DNA of 64,000 nucleotides, taken from Microbacterium sp. Root53. GTDB lineage: Bacteria > Actinomycetota > Actinomycetes > Actinomycetales > Microbacteriaceae. Of the stretch, positions 50,956-59,537 are shown in pieces (position 1 is the first letter of the stretch; every line of letters begins with the position of its first letter). The stretch spans positions 1,408-65,407 of the forward strand of contig NZ_LMFR01000025.1 of NCBI RefSeq assembly GCF_001426925.1, written 5' to 3'. The notes under the pieces are model-generated. The model did no database searches, was not told the DNA's origin, and saw only the letters and a list, made by a program, of their open reading frames with translations. The position numbers and the translations under genes were made by a program.

Positions 50956-51884
50956 GAGCTCTCTCCGATCCACGTCGGCTCGGTCTGCGTCGGGAAGAAG
51001 CGCTGCCGGATGGCGTCCGACGCCTCGCGCGTGACGTGCTGCACGCGATCCATGTGCTCGGGGAGCTCGCTGAGGATCTCGCCGATGGGGCGGTACTCGA
51101 GGTCGTTGCGGATGCGTCCGAGCGCCCGCAGCACGGCGTTCGAGTGGCCCACGCGGTCGGCGACCGGGTCGATCGCCTGCATGCACTGCTCGGCCTGCGA
51201 GATCGCGAAGATGATCGACCGCGGGAACAGCCGGTCGAGCAGCAGGAACTCCGCAGCGTTCTTGGCGCTCGGCATGCCGCGATAGGTGCGCAGGTAGGGC
51301 TCGTACGCGCCGCAGGAGCGGAGGATGGTCGTCCACGACGGCCCGGACGCCTGCGTCAGCGACCGGGTCGCGAGCAGGCGCGCGGTCATGTCGGCCCGCT
51401 CGATGCTGCGGCCCAGCGTGAAGAACTGCCACGACTCGTCGCGGCTCGTGGAGGAGTCCGCGATGCCGACTGCGAGCGCCGCCCGCTCGCGCACCCACTG
51501 GAAGAACTCGTGCGCCTTCTCGGACTGCAGGCGGCGCGGCATCCGGGCCCGGGTCGTGTTGAGGCACTCCCACAGCTCGGTCGAGACGATCTCGCGCGCG
51601 CGGCGGGCGTTCTCGCGCGCGGCCGTGAGCGAGTAGGCGATGCTCGACGGCGTGCCGCGGCTGACCGCGAGGTACTCGAGGACGTGTTCGCGGCGCACCT
51701 GGTCGACCTCGCCGGGAGCGATGGCACCCATCACGGCGAGGAGCGAGCGGCACGCGGTGTCCTCGTCGATCCACGGGTCCTCGAGCAGGAGCTGGAGGTG
51801 CACGTCGAGGATGCGCGCCGTGCCGTCGCTGCGCTCGATGTAGCGCCCGATCCAGAACAGCGACTCGGCGATGCGGCTCAGCAT
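50952..51884 (-). CDS. Alpha-E domain protein
   Basis: A 310-residue all-helical protein. LSRIAESLFWIGRYIERSDG at the N-terminus is diagnostic, and SIERADMTARLLATRSL and VNVIHAHLEEP-like spacing (QCMQAIDPVADRVGH) follow. It is always found between circularly permuted ATP-grasp and transglutaminase genes. The biochemical role is unknown. ATG 51884 overlaps the ATP-grasp stop by 7 bp. Confidence 0.92.
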   Translation of the reverse strand: MLSRIAESLFWIGRYIERSDGTARILDVHLQLLLEDPWIDEDTACRSLLAVMGAIAPGEVDQVRREHVLEYLAVSRGTPSSIAYSLTAARENARRAREIVSTELWECLNTTRARMPRRLQSEKAHEFFQWVRERAALAVGIADSSTSRDESWQFFTLGRSIERADMTARLLATRSLTQASGPSWTTILRSCGAYEPYLRTYRGMPSAKNAAEFLLLDRLFPRSIIFAISQAEQCMQAIDPVADRVGHSNAVLRALGRIRNDLEYRPIGEILSELPEHMDRVQHVTREASDAIRQRFFPTQTEPTWIGESS

Positions 51885-53632
51885 GATCCCTCCCCCGCCC
51901 TGGATCCATGTCTCACTTCGGGCCGGAATAAGGGGCGTTCAGCGGCCGAAAGTGAGACATGGGAACCGGGCAGGGAGCGGCCCTGCTGCTGCTGTTCGCT
52001 CTGGGCCATGGATCCCGGATCGTCGTGCGGCGAGTGCGCGACCTCGTCCTGCGGGTCGTAGATGATCGGGATGGCCTGCGTGACCGTCGCGGCCTGGTCG
52101 GCCACGAGGCCGGCGAGCCCCGTGCCCTGGCCGTACTCGACGTGCTCGGGCGCGGTGCCGCCGACGACCCACGTGTCCTTGGACCCGCCGCCCTGGCTCG
52201 AGTTCACGACCAGCTGCCCCTCGGGCAGAGCCACGCGGGTCAGGCCGCCGGGCAGCACCCACACGTCGCTGCCGTCGTTCACGGCGAACGGCCGCAGGTC
52301 GGCGTGGCGCGGGCGCATCCCGTCCTCCACCAGCGTGGGGATCGTGGACAGCATCACGACGGGCTGCGCGATCCATCCGCGCGGGTCGGCGATCAGGCGC
52401 CTGCGCAGCTTCTCGAGCTCGGCGGGCGAGGCATCCGGCCCGACGACCAGGCCCTTGCCGCCCGATCCGTCGACCGGCTTCACGACCAGCTCGTGGAGGC
52501 GGTCGAGCACCTCTTCGAGCGCGCCCGGGTCCTCCAGGCGCCACGTGTCGACGTTCTTCAGGATGGGCTCCTCGCCCAGGTAGTACCGGATGAGGTCGGG
52601 CACGTACGTGTACAGCAGCTTGTCGTCGGCGACGCCGTTGCCGACCGCGTTCGCGATCGCGACGTTGCCCAGGCGTGCGGCGAGGAGCAGGCCCGGCGCG
52701 CCCAGCATCGAGTCCGCGCGGAACTGCAGCGGATCGAGGAAGTCGTCGTCGACGCGGCGGTAGATCACGTCCACGCGGCGCAGGCCCCGGGTGGTGCGCA
52801 TGTACACGCGGCCGCCCGTGCACACCAGGTCGCGACCCTCGACCAGCTCGACGCCCATGAGGCGCGCGAGCAGCGTGTGCTCGAAGTACGCCGAGTTGTA
52901 CACGCCCGGCGTCAGCACGACCACATTGGGCTCGTCGATGCCCGGGGGAGCGGCCGCCTTGAGCGCCGCCAGCAGCTTGTTCGGGTAGTCGCCCACCGGC
53001 CGCACCTGCATCGAGACGAACAGCTCGGGAAGGGTCTGCGCCATGACCCGGCGGTTCGAGATGACGTAGCTCACGCCGCTGGGCACGCGCACGTTGTCCT
53101 CGAGCACGCGCATCTCGCCGTGCTCGTCGCGGATCAGATCGATCCCCGCCACCTGGATGCGCACGCCGTTGGCCGGATGGATGCCCGCCGCCTGGCGATA
53201 GAAGTACTGCGACGAGGCGATCAGCGCGGCAGGAAGCACGCCGTCGCGCACGCAGTAGCGGCGACCGTACGCGTCCTCCAGGAACGCCTCGAGCGCCTTC
53301 ACGCGCTGCTTCACGCCCGCCTCGACGCGCGCCCACTCGTCGTACGCGATGACGCGCGGCACGGGATCGATCGGGAACGGCCGCTCCTCGCCCGCGAAGT
53401 CGAACGTGACGCCCTGCGCGAGGTAGCTGGAGGCGAGCGACTCGGTGCGCCCGCGGAGCTCGTCCTGCGTCATGCGGGCGAGCGCGTGGTAGAGCTCGCG
53501 GTAGGCCGCGCGGGCCTCGGCCGTGTCGCCCGAGCCGGCCGGCTGGCCGAACATCTCGTCGAACGCGGGCAGGCCCTGAGGCGTCTTGCGCGGAGCGAGC
53601 GTCGATCCGTAGCCGTCGAACAGGTCCCCCAT
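51878..53632 (-). CDS. Circularly permuted type 2 ATP-grasp protein
   Basis: A 584-residue protein of the circularly permuted ATP-grasp family. Family blocks seen are LEDNVRVPSGVSYVISNRR, VVVLTPGVYNSAYFEH, RRVDVIYRRVDDDFLDPL, ELVVKPVDGSGGKGLVVG and LVVNSSQGGGSKDTWV. It would activate a carboxylate with ATP and join it to an amine, but the substrate is unknown. The last 30 residues (HVSLSAAERPLFRPEVRHG) are encoded by palindrome E7, so the native C-terminus probably lay near the Gln-rich stretch before it. First gene of a three-gene operon. Confidence 0.92.
   Translation of the reverse strand: MGDLFDGYGSTLAPRKTPQGLPAFDEMFGQPAGSGDTAEARAAYRELYHALARMTQDELRGRTESLASSYLAQGVTFDFAGEERPFPIDPVPRVIAYDEWARVEAGVKQRVKALEAFLEDAYGRRYCVRDGVLPAALIASSQYFYRQAAGIHPANGVRIQVAGIDLIRDEHGEMRVLEDNVRVPSGVSYVISNRRVMAQTLPELFVSMQVRPVGDYPNKLLAALKAAAPPGIDEPNVVVLTPGVYNSAYFEHTLLARLMGVELVEGRDLVCTGGRVYMRTTRGLRRVDVIYRRVDDDFLDPLQFRADSMLGAPGLLLAARLGNVAIANAVGNGVADDKLLYTYVPDLIRYYLGEEPILKNVDTWRLEDPGALEEVLDRLHELVVKPVDGSGGKGLVVGPDASPAELEKLRRRLIADPRGWIAQPVVMLSTIPTLVEDGMRPRHADLRPFAVNDGSDVWVLPGGLTRVALPEGQLVVNSSQGGGSKDTWVVGGTAPEHVEYGQGTGLAGLVADQAATVTQAIPIIYDPQDEVAHSPHDDPGSMAQSEQQQQGRSLPGSHVSLSAAERPLFRPEVRHGSRAGEGSC
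51908..51960. repeat. Palindrome E7 at the 3' end of the ATP-grasp gene
   Basis: Arms 51908-51925 (ATGTCTCACTTCGGGCCG) and 51943-51960 (CGGCCGAAAGTGAGACAT) pair over 18 bp with two mismatches. It lies inside the reading frame, 28 bp before the stop. Confidence 0.85.
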
Positions 53633-53730
53633 GGGGCGAGCGTACCGGGGAGTCAGGTTGCGGCGATGTTTCGGGTGTGGGGCACACTGAAGTGCGCGTC
53701 GCGCGGGCGCGCCGGACGTCGGGAGGACGC

Positions 53731-54702
53731 ATGCTCGAGGCCCTCGGTTTCGGCAGAGCGGAGGCCGAGCTCTACGAGCTGCTGGTGACGCGCGGCCGGC
53801 TCGCGCTCGAAGACGTGCTGGCGCTGGGCGAGCGCGAGGCCCAGCGGATCGCGCTCGAGACGCTGGAGAGCCGGGGCCTGGTCCGCCGGGCGGCGGGGCC
53901 CGAGCCCGTGTACGTCGTGGCGCCGCCCGAGTACGCGATCGACGTCCTGGTCGCCGAGCAGATGGCCGCGCTGCGCCAGGTGCGGGCGCGCGCCACAGAG
54001 CTCGCGGCCCGGGTCCGCGCGGCGGATCGCGGCGACGACGCCGCGTCGCTGATCGAGGTCGTGTCGGGGCCGGGATCGGCGCGGCAGCTGTTCCGGCAGG
54101 TCGTGCGCAGCGCCCGCGAGGAGATCGCGGTGTTCGACCGGCCTCCGTACGCCACTCCGCCGGAGGAGATCGAGGAGGTCCGCGAGGAGCAGGCGCGCCG
54201 GTTCCAGACCGACGGCGTGCGGATCCGGACCGTGTTCGACCGCGGGCTGCTGGACGACCCCGTCGAGGTGCGGCGGATCATGAACGGCGTGCGCGGCGGC
54301 GAGCAGGCGCGCGTCGCGCCGGTGCCGCTCAAGCTCGCCATCATCGACCGGGAGTGGGGGATGCTCCCGCTGCTGCAGTCCGACGCGGGGGCGGCCGAGG
54401 CGGTCGTGATCGTGCGGCGCTCGGTGCTGCTGGACTCGATGATCGCCCTCTTCGAGTCCGTGTGGGCGCAGGCATCCGAGATCCGGCCCGGTGACGACGA
54501 CGCGGTGCGGGAGTCCGACGAGGCCGACCTGCGCGAGCTCGCGCGGCTGCTCGTCGCGGGCATGACCGACCTCTCCATCGCCCACCACCTGGGGCTCAGC
54601 GAGAGGACCGTGCGCCGCCGCACGAAGGAGCTGCTGGACGAGCTCGGGGCGCAGTCGCGGTTCCAGGCGGGAGCGATCGCGGCGAAGCGCGGCTGGATCT
54701 GA
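53731..54702 (+). CDS. TrmB-type N-terminus / LuxR-type C-terminus transcriptional regulator
   Basis: A 323-residue regulator. Residues 1-95 form a TrmB-like winged helix (FGRAEAELYELLVTRGRLA, ALETLESRGLVRR). A middle domain (GSARQLFRQVVRSAREEIAVFD to LLDSMIALFESVWAQA) resembles the phospholipase D-like effector part of TrmB proteins. A C-terminal LuxR-type helix-turn-helix contains LLVAGMTDLSIAHHLGLSER. GGGAGG lies before ATG 53731. It is directly upstream of, and codirectional with, the secreted metzincin-like protease gene. Similar pairs of such regulators with secreted proteases occur in actinobacteria. Confidence 0.85.
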   Translation: MLEALGFGRAEAELYELLVTRGRLALEDVLALGEREAQRIALETLESRGLVRRAAGPEPVYVVAPPEYAIDVLVAEQMAALRQVRARATELAARVRAADRGDDAASLIEVVSGPGSARQLFRQVVRSAREEIAVFDRPPYATPPEEIEEVREEQARRFQTDGVRIRTVFDRGLLDDPVEVRRIMNGVRGGEQARVAPVPLKLAIIDREWGMLPLLQSDAGAAEAVVIVRRSVLLDSMIALFESVWAQASEIRPGDDDAVRESDEADLRELARLLVAGMTDLSIAHHLGLSERTVRRRTKELLDELGAQSRFQAGAIAAKRGWI

Positions 54703-54713
54703 TCGTTCGACCG

Positions 54714-54760
54714 AAAACTGGCCGCCAGCGGACATTGGCCGGATCCGGTCACGAGGTCGG
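54714..54760 (+). promoter_or_regulatory. Possible operator with repeated TGGCCG before the protease gene
   Basis: CTGGCCG and TTGGCCG lie about 17 bp apart (54718-54743), two half-sites in direct orientation. They sit between the regulator and the protease it may control. Weak evidence. Confidence 0.3.
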
Positions 54761-54840
54761 GAGTAGCGTGCCCACCACCTGGCCGAGCGTCGGGCCCGCC
54801 CCGATGCGACGCCGCCCCTTCTCAGTGAAGAGAGCGTCCT

Positions 54841-57390
54841 ATGCGCCGTCGTCTGCCCCGCGTCATCCTGGTCCTCCTCGCCGCCCTCGCCTTCGGGGCC
54901 GCGTCCTGGGTCGCCCCCGTCGCGGCGACCGCGGCGCCCTCCGAGGACTACGTCGGCCCCTACTACGGCGACGGGAACCTGCCGCCGGGCTGCATCAAGG
55001 ACTACAGCCGCGACAACCCGGACAACATCTGCTTCCACGGCAAGACCGGCCTGAACACGCTGGACAGCCCGAAGATCGACGTGGCGGTGCTCGTGCCCGC
55101 CTCGCCCACGGCCGAGCGCGACCTGCGCATCATGCGCCAGGCCGCCGAGGCCTGGGAGGGCGGCATCGAGTACCTCGCCGACCAGATGGGGCTGGACTGG
55201 CTGCGCGACGGCGTCGAGTGGACCATCAGCACCGACATCGTCGGCCTGACCGACGGCGCGGTGCCGAGCACCTACCCGCTGTACGACCCGGAGATCGTGA
55301 TCATCGCCACCAACCCGGTCGGCGGCATCGGCATCGGCATCGACCCGACGACGTACCTGACCGACTCGATCGGCGTCATGGACGAGAACGGCGTGCCGTG
55401 CCACAGCATCCCGAACCCGTTCTCGCTCGACACGTGGGAGGGCATGCCGGGCTACGACGGCCATCACGGCGACGGCGGCGGCTACTACGTCGAGGACTGC
55501 GGCGGCGCCGGCGGCAACGTCTGCTTCTCGGTCAACGGGGCGATCGACCCCGTCCCCGGCACCACGGACACCTTCTCGCTGTTCGACCTCGTGCTGCACG
55601 AGACGGGCCACTGCCTCACGCTCGGCCACGTCGGCGACGGCGCCGAGGGCGAGTGGGGCCCCGTGCCCACGACCGACATCATGGCCTACAGCGCCGACCC
55701 GGCCGGGCAGAGCAAGTGCGTCTCGACCCTGAACGTCGAGGGCTTCGCGGCGCGGATGAGCCGCTACCTCGACGTGAACGGCGACCAGGCGGTCGACGAG
55801 CACGACCACCTGCACGTCAACGACCAGCAGGGCGACGGCAACCCGTTCCAGGTGCAGCACCCGGACAACCACCTGTACGCGTCGAGCACCGGATCGGTGT
55901 GGGACTGCCCGCAGCCCGACCTCGGCCTGGTCCCGGCGGCGGAGCCGGTGGACTGGACGCCCGAGCCCGTGAGCTCGTACGAGAACGTGCTCACGGTCGA
56001 CTCGCCCGAGCACGGGCACGAGACCGCCGACGGCCACGTGCACGTCGCGGGCACGGTCGAGCGCCTGCCGCTGGGTGACGAGCCCGTCGCCACGTCGGTC
56101 GCGATCGACGACCCCTCGGGCGACGCCAGCTCGGACCTCACCGACATCGAGCGCGTCGACGTCGAGGTGACGCCTCTCACGGTGGACGTCGTGATCCAGG
56201 CGGCCGAGCTCTGGCCGGCCGACTCGACGAGCCTGACCAAGTTCGGCGTCGCGATCGACGGGCGCGAGATCGAGTCGTGGCTCGCCGAGCCGGGCGCCTC
56301 GAGCGACGTCGTCACGTACGACCACTCGATGGAGCGCACGCTCCCCAGCGAGTGGTCGCAGTGGGACGCCGTGAGTGACACCGTGACGTTCCGGATCCCG
56401 CGCAGCTACCTCGCCGCGGCATCCGTGACCGCGCCGTACGACGTGTTCGCCCTCTCGGGGCTGAAGGCGCCGACCCGCGCCTGGACCGTCGTGCAGGACG
56501 ACCGCGCTCCGGACGCCGGCCAGGTCGGCGTCGCGGCTCCGGAGGGAACCGAGCCGGCCGCGTCGGCGGGCGACGGCGGCGCGGGCGGCGGCTCGGAGGT
56601 CGGCAGCCTGATCGACACGATCGTGCTGGAGCACCCGGACGGCAACACCTTCACGGTGACGGATTCGACGCTCGGCGAGCTGGACGCGACCATCCAGCAC
56701 CACACCCTCACCGTGCCCGAGCGGAGCGACGTCGAGGTGCGGCTCGAGTGGGCCGACGCGAGCGACCTCGACATGTTCATCACCGGAGCGGCATCCGGTC
56801 GCTCGGCGAGCTCCTCCCAGCCCGAGGCCGTGCTGCTCGAGGGCGTCACGGGCACGCTCGACATCGCGGTCGACCCGTACCTCATCGTGGGCGTGCCGGA
56901 GACGGCATACACGCTGACGGCCACGGTCGTGCCGGCGCCCGGCGATCCGGGCGGCGAGCCCGAGCCCGGCACCGGAGCCTCGCTGGCGAACGAGCATGTG
57001 CGGATCTCCGTCGACGGCGCCGAGGTCGCGGTGATCGACGTCGACACCACCGGAGGCGACCGGGCGGAGGTGTTCGCTGCGGACGTGCACGTCCCGGTCG
57101 GCGTCCACGAGATCGGGATCGTGTGGGAGCGCGACGGAGGGGTCTTCCAGACCGCGACCCGCACGGTCGTGCACACCGCCCCGGGCGTCGACCGCGACGG
57201 CGACGGCATCGCGGACGCGTCGGACAACTGCGAGCGCCAGCCCAACGCCTCGCAGGCCGACCTGGACGGCGACGGCGCGGGCGACGCGTGCGACGGCGAC
57301 ATCGACGGCGACGGGCACAGCAACGCCAAGGAGCGCGCGCACGGCACCGACCCGTACGACCCGGCCTCGCAGCCCACGCGCCGGGTCTGA
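54841..57390 (+). CDS. Secreted metzincin-like metalloprotease with thrombospondin type 3 repeats
   Basis: An 849-residue protein. The signal peptide ends near residue 32. A zinc site HETGHCLTLGH starts at about residue 253, with a Met-turn-like IMAYS at about 281; the metzincin Gly is displaced (HExxHxxTxGH instead of HExxHxxGxxH). Two beta-sandwich-like regions follow (about 370-600 and 600-780). The C-terminus (about 783-845) has calcium-binding thrombospondin type 3 repeats: DRDGDGIADASDNC, DLDGDGAGDAC, DIDGDGHSN. A loop HDGHHGDGGGYY-like stretch (DGHHGDGGGYY) is near residue 205. It would be exported and Ca-dependent. The substrate is unknown. Confidence 0.82.
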   Translation: MRRRLPRVILVLLAALAFGAASWVAPVAATAAPSEDYVGPYYGDGNLPPGCIKDYSRDNPDNICFHGKTGLNTLDSPKIDVAVLVPASPTAERDLRIMRQAAEAWEGGIEYLADQMGLDWLRDGVEWTISTDIVGLTDGAVPSTYPLYDPEIVIIATNPVGGIGIGIDPTTYLTDSIGVMDENGVPCHSIPNPFSLDTWEGMPGYDGHHGDGGGYYVEDCGGAGGNVCFSVNGAIDPVPGTTDTFSLFDLVLHETGHCLTLGHVGDGAEGEWGPVPTTDIMAYSADPAGQSKCVSTLNVEGFAARMSRYLDVNGDQAVDEHDHLHVNDQQGDGNPFQVQHPDNHLYASSTGSVWDCPQPDLGLVPAAEPVDWTPEPVSSYENVLTVDSPEHGHETADGHVHVAGTVERLPLGDEPVATSVAIDDPSGDASSDLTDIERVDVEVTPLTVDVVIQAAELWPADSTSLTKFGVAIDGREIESWLAEPGASSDVVTYDHSMERTLPSEWSQWDAVSDTVTFRIPRSYLAAASVTAPYDVFALSGLKAPTRAWTVVQDDRAPDAGQVGVAAPEGTEPAASAGDGGAGGGSEVGSLIDTIVLEHPDGNTFTVTDSTLGELDATIQHHTLTVPERSDVEVRLEWADASDLDMFITGAASGRSASSSQPEAVLLEGVTGTLDIAVDPYLIVGVPETAYTLTATVVPAPGDPGGEPEPGTGASLANEHVRISVDGAEVAVIDVDTTGGDRAEVFAADVHVPVGVHEIGIVWERDGGVFQTATRTVVHTAPGVDRDGDGIADASDNCERQPNASQADLDGDGAGDACDGDIDGDGHSNAKERAHGTDPYDPASQPTRRV

Positions 57391-57419
57391 CCCCGGGGTC
57401 GCGGCGGCCCCCTGCCTTC

Positions 57420-57480
57420 GACTGGTCCCGGGAGGCGAGACTGGCGTCGGGACGACCAGTCTCGTCGCCCGGGACCAGTC
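57420..57480. repeat. 61-bp palindrome E4 (GACTGGTCCCGGG stem)
   Basis: Outer arms 57420-57432 and 57468-57480 are identical to those of E3 (25521-25581), at the same spacing. The inner stem has changed by a small deletion/bulge (CGAGACTG...CAGTCTCG retained). It follows the protease gene. Confidence 0.92.
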
Positions 57481-57533
57481 TCGTGGCCCGGGCCAGGCGG
57501 CGGGGCCCTGGCCGGGCGGCGCGGGCCCGACCG

Positions 57534-57539
57534 TAGGCT
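57534..57539 (+). promoter_or_regulatory. -10 element TAGGCT of the lipoate ligase gene
   Basis: It ends 6 bp before ATG 57546. Confidence 0.6.
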
Positions 57540-57545
57540 GGAGCC

Positions 57546-58595
57546 ATGCACGGCGAATACAAGGTGCCCGGGGGCAAGCTCGTGGTCGTCGACCTCGAGG
57601 TCGTGGACGGACGCATCGCCGACTTCCACCTCGCGGGCGACTTCTTCCTCGAGCCCGACGACGCGCTGCTCGACATCAACGCGGCCGTGAACGGGCTTCC
57701 CGAGACGGCGGACGTAGCCGCCATCGCCGCAGCCGTGCGCGGGGCGCTGCCCGAGGGCGCGCAGCTGCTCGGCTTCACGCCCGAGTCGGTCGGCACCGCC
57801 GTGCGCCGGGCCCTCGTCACGGCGTCGGCGTGGACCGACTTCGAGTGGGAGATCGTGGACGACCCCGCGGTCTCCCCGCACATGAACCTGGCCCTCGACG
57901 AGGTGCTCACCGGTCGCGTGGGCGACGGGCGCCGCAAGCCGACGCTGCGCATCTGGGAGTGGGACCAGTCGGCCGTCGTGATCGGGTCGTTCCAGTCGTA
58001 CCGCAACGAGGTCGACCCCGAGGGCGCCGCCCGGCACGGCTTCGACGTGGTGCGCCGCATCTCGGGCGGCGGCGCGATGCTCATGGGGGCGGGCCAGATC
58101 ATCACGTACTCGCTGTATGTGCCGGCGTCGCTCGTCGCCGGGCTGACGTTCGCCGACTCGTACGCGTTCCTCGACGACTGGGTGCTGCAGGCGCTGCGCG
58201 CGCTCGGGATCGACGCGACCTACCAGCCGCTCAACGACATCGCGAGCCCGAGCGGCAAGATCGGCGGCGCCGCGCAGAAGCGCCTGGCGGGCGGCGGCGT
58301 GCTGCACCACGCCACGCTGAGCTACGACATCGACGGCCAGGTCATGACCGAGGTGCTGCGCATCGGCCGCGAGAAGCTCAGCGACAAGGGCACCGCCTCG
58401 GCCGCCAAGCGGGTCGACCCGCTCCGCAGCCAGACCGGCATGAGCCGCCGCGAGATCATCGACAGCCTGATCAGGACCTTCCAGGGCTTCACGGGCGCGA
58501 CGATGGGATCGATCGCCCCCGACGAGTACGCCGAGGCCGAGGCCCTGGTCGCCTCCAAGTTCGCGACCGACGCGTGGCTGCACCGGGTCCCTTGA
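57546..58595 (+). CDS. lplA: Lipoate--protein ligase A with N-terminal accessory domain
   Basis: A 349-residue protein. Residues 1-90 (GEYKVPGGKLVVVDLEVVDG, GDFFLEPDDALLDIN) form the small accessory domain usually found at the C-terminus of LplA, here placed first. The catalytic domain begins NLALDEVLTGRVG and has RRISGGGAMLMGAGQ and GKIGGAAQKRLAGGGVLHHA, the lipoyl-AMP site with the catalytic Lys in GKIGG. It would attach scavenged lipoate to 2-oxoacid dehydrogenase and GcvH domains in the cytoplasm. The methyltransferase gene starts 11 bp after it. Confidence 0.92.
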   Translation: MHGEYKVPGGKLVVVDLEVVDGRIADFHLAGDFFLEPDDALLDINAAVNGLPETADVAAIAAAVRGALPEGAQLLGFTPESVGTAVRRALVTASAWTDFEWEIVDDPAVSPHMNLALDEVLTGRVGDGRRKPTLRIWEWDQSAVVIGSFQSYRNEVDPEGAARHGFDVVRRISGGGAMLMGAGQIITYSLYVPASLVAGLTFADSYAFLDDWVLQALRALGIDATYQPLNDIASPSGKIGGAAQKRLAGGGVLHHATLSYDIDGQVMTEVLRIGREKLSDKGTASAAKRVDPLRSQTGMSRREIIDSLIRTFQGFTGATMGSIAPDEYAEAEALVASKFATDAWLHRVP

Positions 58596-58606
58596 GCCAG
58601 GGATCC

Positions 58607-59527
58607 GTGACTCGCGGATCCGTCACCGTCCACCACGGCGACAACCTCGAGGTCGCCCGCACCCTGCCCGACGGCGCGTTCACGCTGATCTACCTCGACC
58701 CGCCGTTCAACACGGGCCGCGCCCGCGAGCACCGCACGCAGACCGCCCGGCGTTCGGACACAACGCAGGACCTCAGCGCCGCCGACGGCGTGTCGGAGCC
58801 ACGACACGCCGATCCGGCCTCAGAAGTCCTGCGTTCTGTCGGACCCGTCCGGGTCTGGGCGGGCTACCGCGGCGGCGGATACGAGCGCATCCGGGGCGCG
58901 CTGCGCACGTACGACGACCGGTTCGACGACTACTGGGCGTTCCTCGAGCCGCGGGTGCTCGAGGCGTGGCGGCTGCTGGCCGACGACGGCACGCTCTACC
59001 TGCACCTGGACTATCGCGAGGCGCACTACGCCAAGGTGATGCTCGACGCGGTGTTCGGGCGCGAGTGCTTCCTCAACGAGCTGATCTGGGCGTACGACTA
59101 CGGCGCCAAGTCGCGCAGCCGCTGGCCCACGAAGCACGACACGATCCTGGTCTACGTGAAGGATCCGGATCGCTACTGGTTCGATTCCGATGCGGTCGAC
59201 CGTGAGCCGTACATGGCACCGGGCCTGGTCACGGCCGAGAAGGCCGCGCGCGGCAAGCTGCCCACCGACGTGTGGTGGCACACGATCGTCACGACGAGCG
59301 GGCGCGAGCGCACGGGCTACCCCACTCAGAAGCCCGAGGGGATCCTGCGGCGCATCGTGCAGGCGTCGTCGCGCCCCGGCGACCGCGTGCTGGACCTGTT
59401 CGCGGGCAGCGGCACGACCGGAGCGGTCGCGTCGGCGCTCGGCCGCGACGCGGTCCTGGTCGACGAGAGCCCCGAGGCCATCCGGATCATCCGGGAAAGG
59501 ATTCCCCACGCGCTCCTGCATCCCTAG
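58607..59527 (+). CDS. Site-specific DNA methyltransferase, orphan
   Basis: A 306-residue N4/N6 amino-methyltransferase. Catalytic DPPF (YLDPPFNTG) is at residues 31-34 and the SAM-binding FAGSGTTGA is at about 265, so motif IV comes before motif I (beta-class order). HLDYREAHYAKVMLD and KHDTILVYVKDPDRYW are further family blocks, with TGYPTQKPEGIL near the end. Residues about 49-79 are encoded by an 88-bp palindrome that keeps frame. GTG 58607 is chosen; TTG 58592, overlapping the lplA stop, is possible. No restriction gene is adjacent. Confidence 0.88.
   Translation: MTRGSVTVHHGDNLEVARTLPDGAFTLIYLDPPFNTGRAREHRTQTARRSDTTQDLSAADGVSEPRHADPASEVLRSVGPVRVWAGYRGGGYERIRGALRTYDDRFDDYWAFLEPRVLEAWRLLADDGTLYLHLDYREAHYAKVMLDAVFGRECFLNELIWAYDYGAKSRSRWPTKHDTILVYVKDPDRYWFDSDAVDREPYMAPGLVTAEKAARGKLPTDVWWHTIVTTSGRERTGYPTQKPEGILRRIVQASSRPGDRVLDLFAGSGTTGAVASALGRDAVLVDESPEAIRIIRERIPHALLHP
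58755..58842. repeat. Palindrome E8 inside the methyltransferase gene
   Basis: Outer arms CGGACACAACGCAGGACCT (58755-58773) and AGTCCTGCGTTCTGTCGG (58825-58842) pair with two mismatches. Inner arms GGCGTGTCG (58787-58795) and CGACACGCC (58802-58810) pair exactly. It adds about 29 codons without a stop. Confidence 0.9.
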
Positions 59528-59530
59528 GGT
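59525..59530 (+). promoter_or_regulatory. -10 element TAGGGT of the F420 oxidoreductase gene
   Basis: It overlaps the end of the methyltransferase gene and ends 7 bp before ATG 59538. Confidence 0.5.
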
Positions 59531-59537
59531 GAGAGGT

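Noticed and set aside
53653-57342. A long minus-strand frame opposite the metalloprotease
   Set aside because: Val/Asp/Arg-rich antisense pattern, and it crosses two convincing plus-strand genes.
58607-59527. A restriction-modification system
   Set aside because: No restriction endonuclease, specificity subunit or helicase gene lies nearby; the methyltransferase stands alone.
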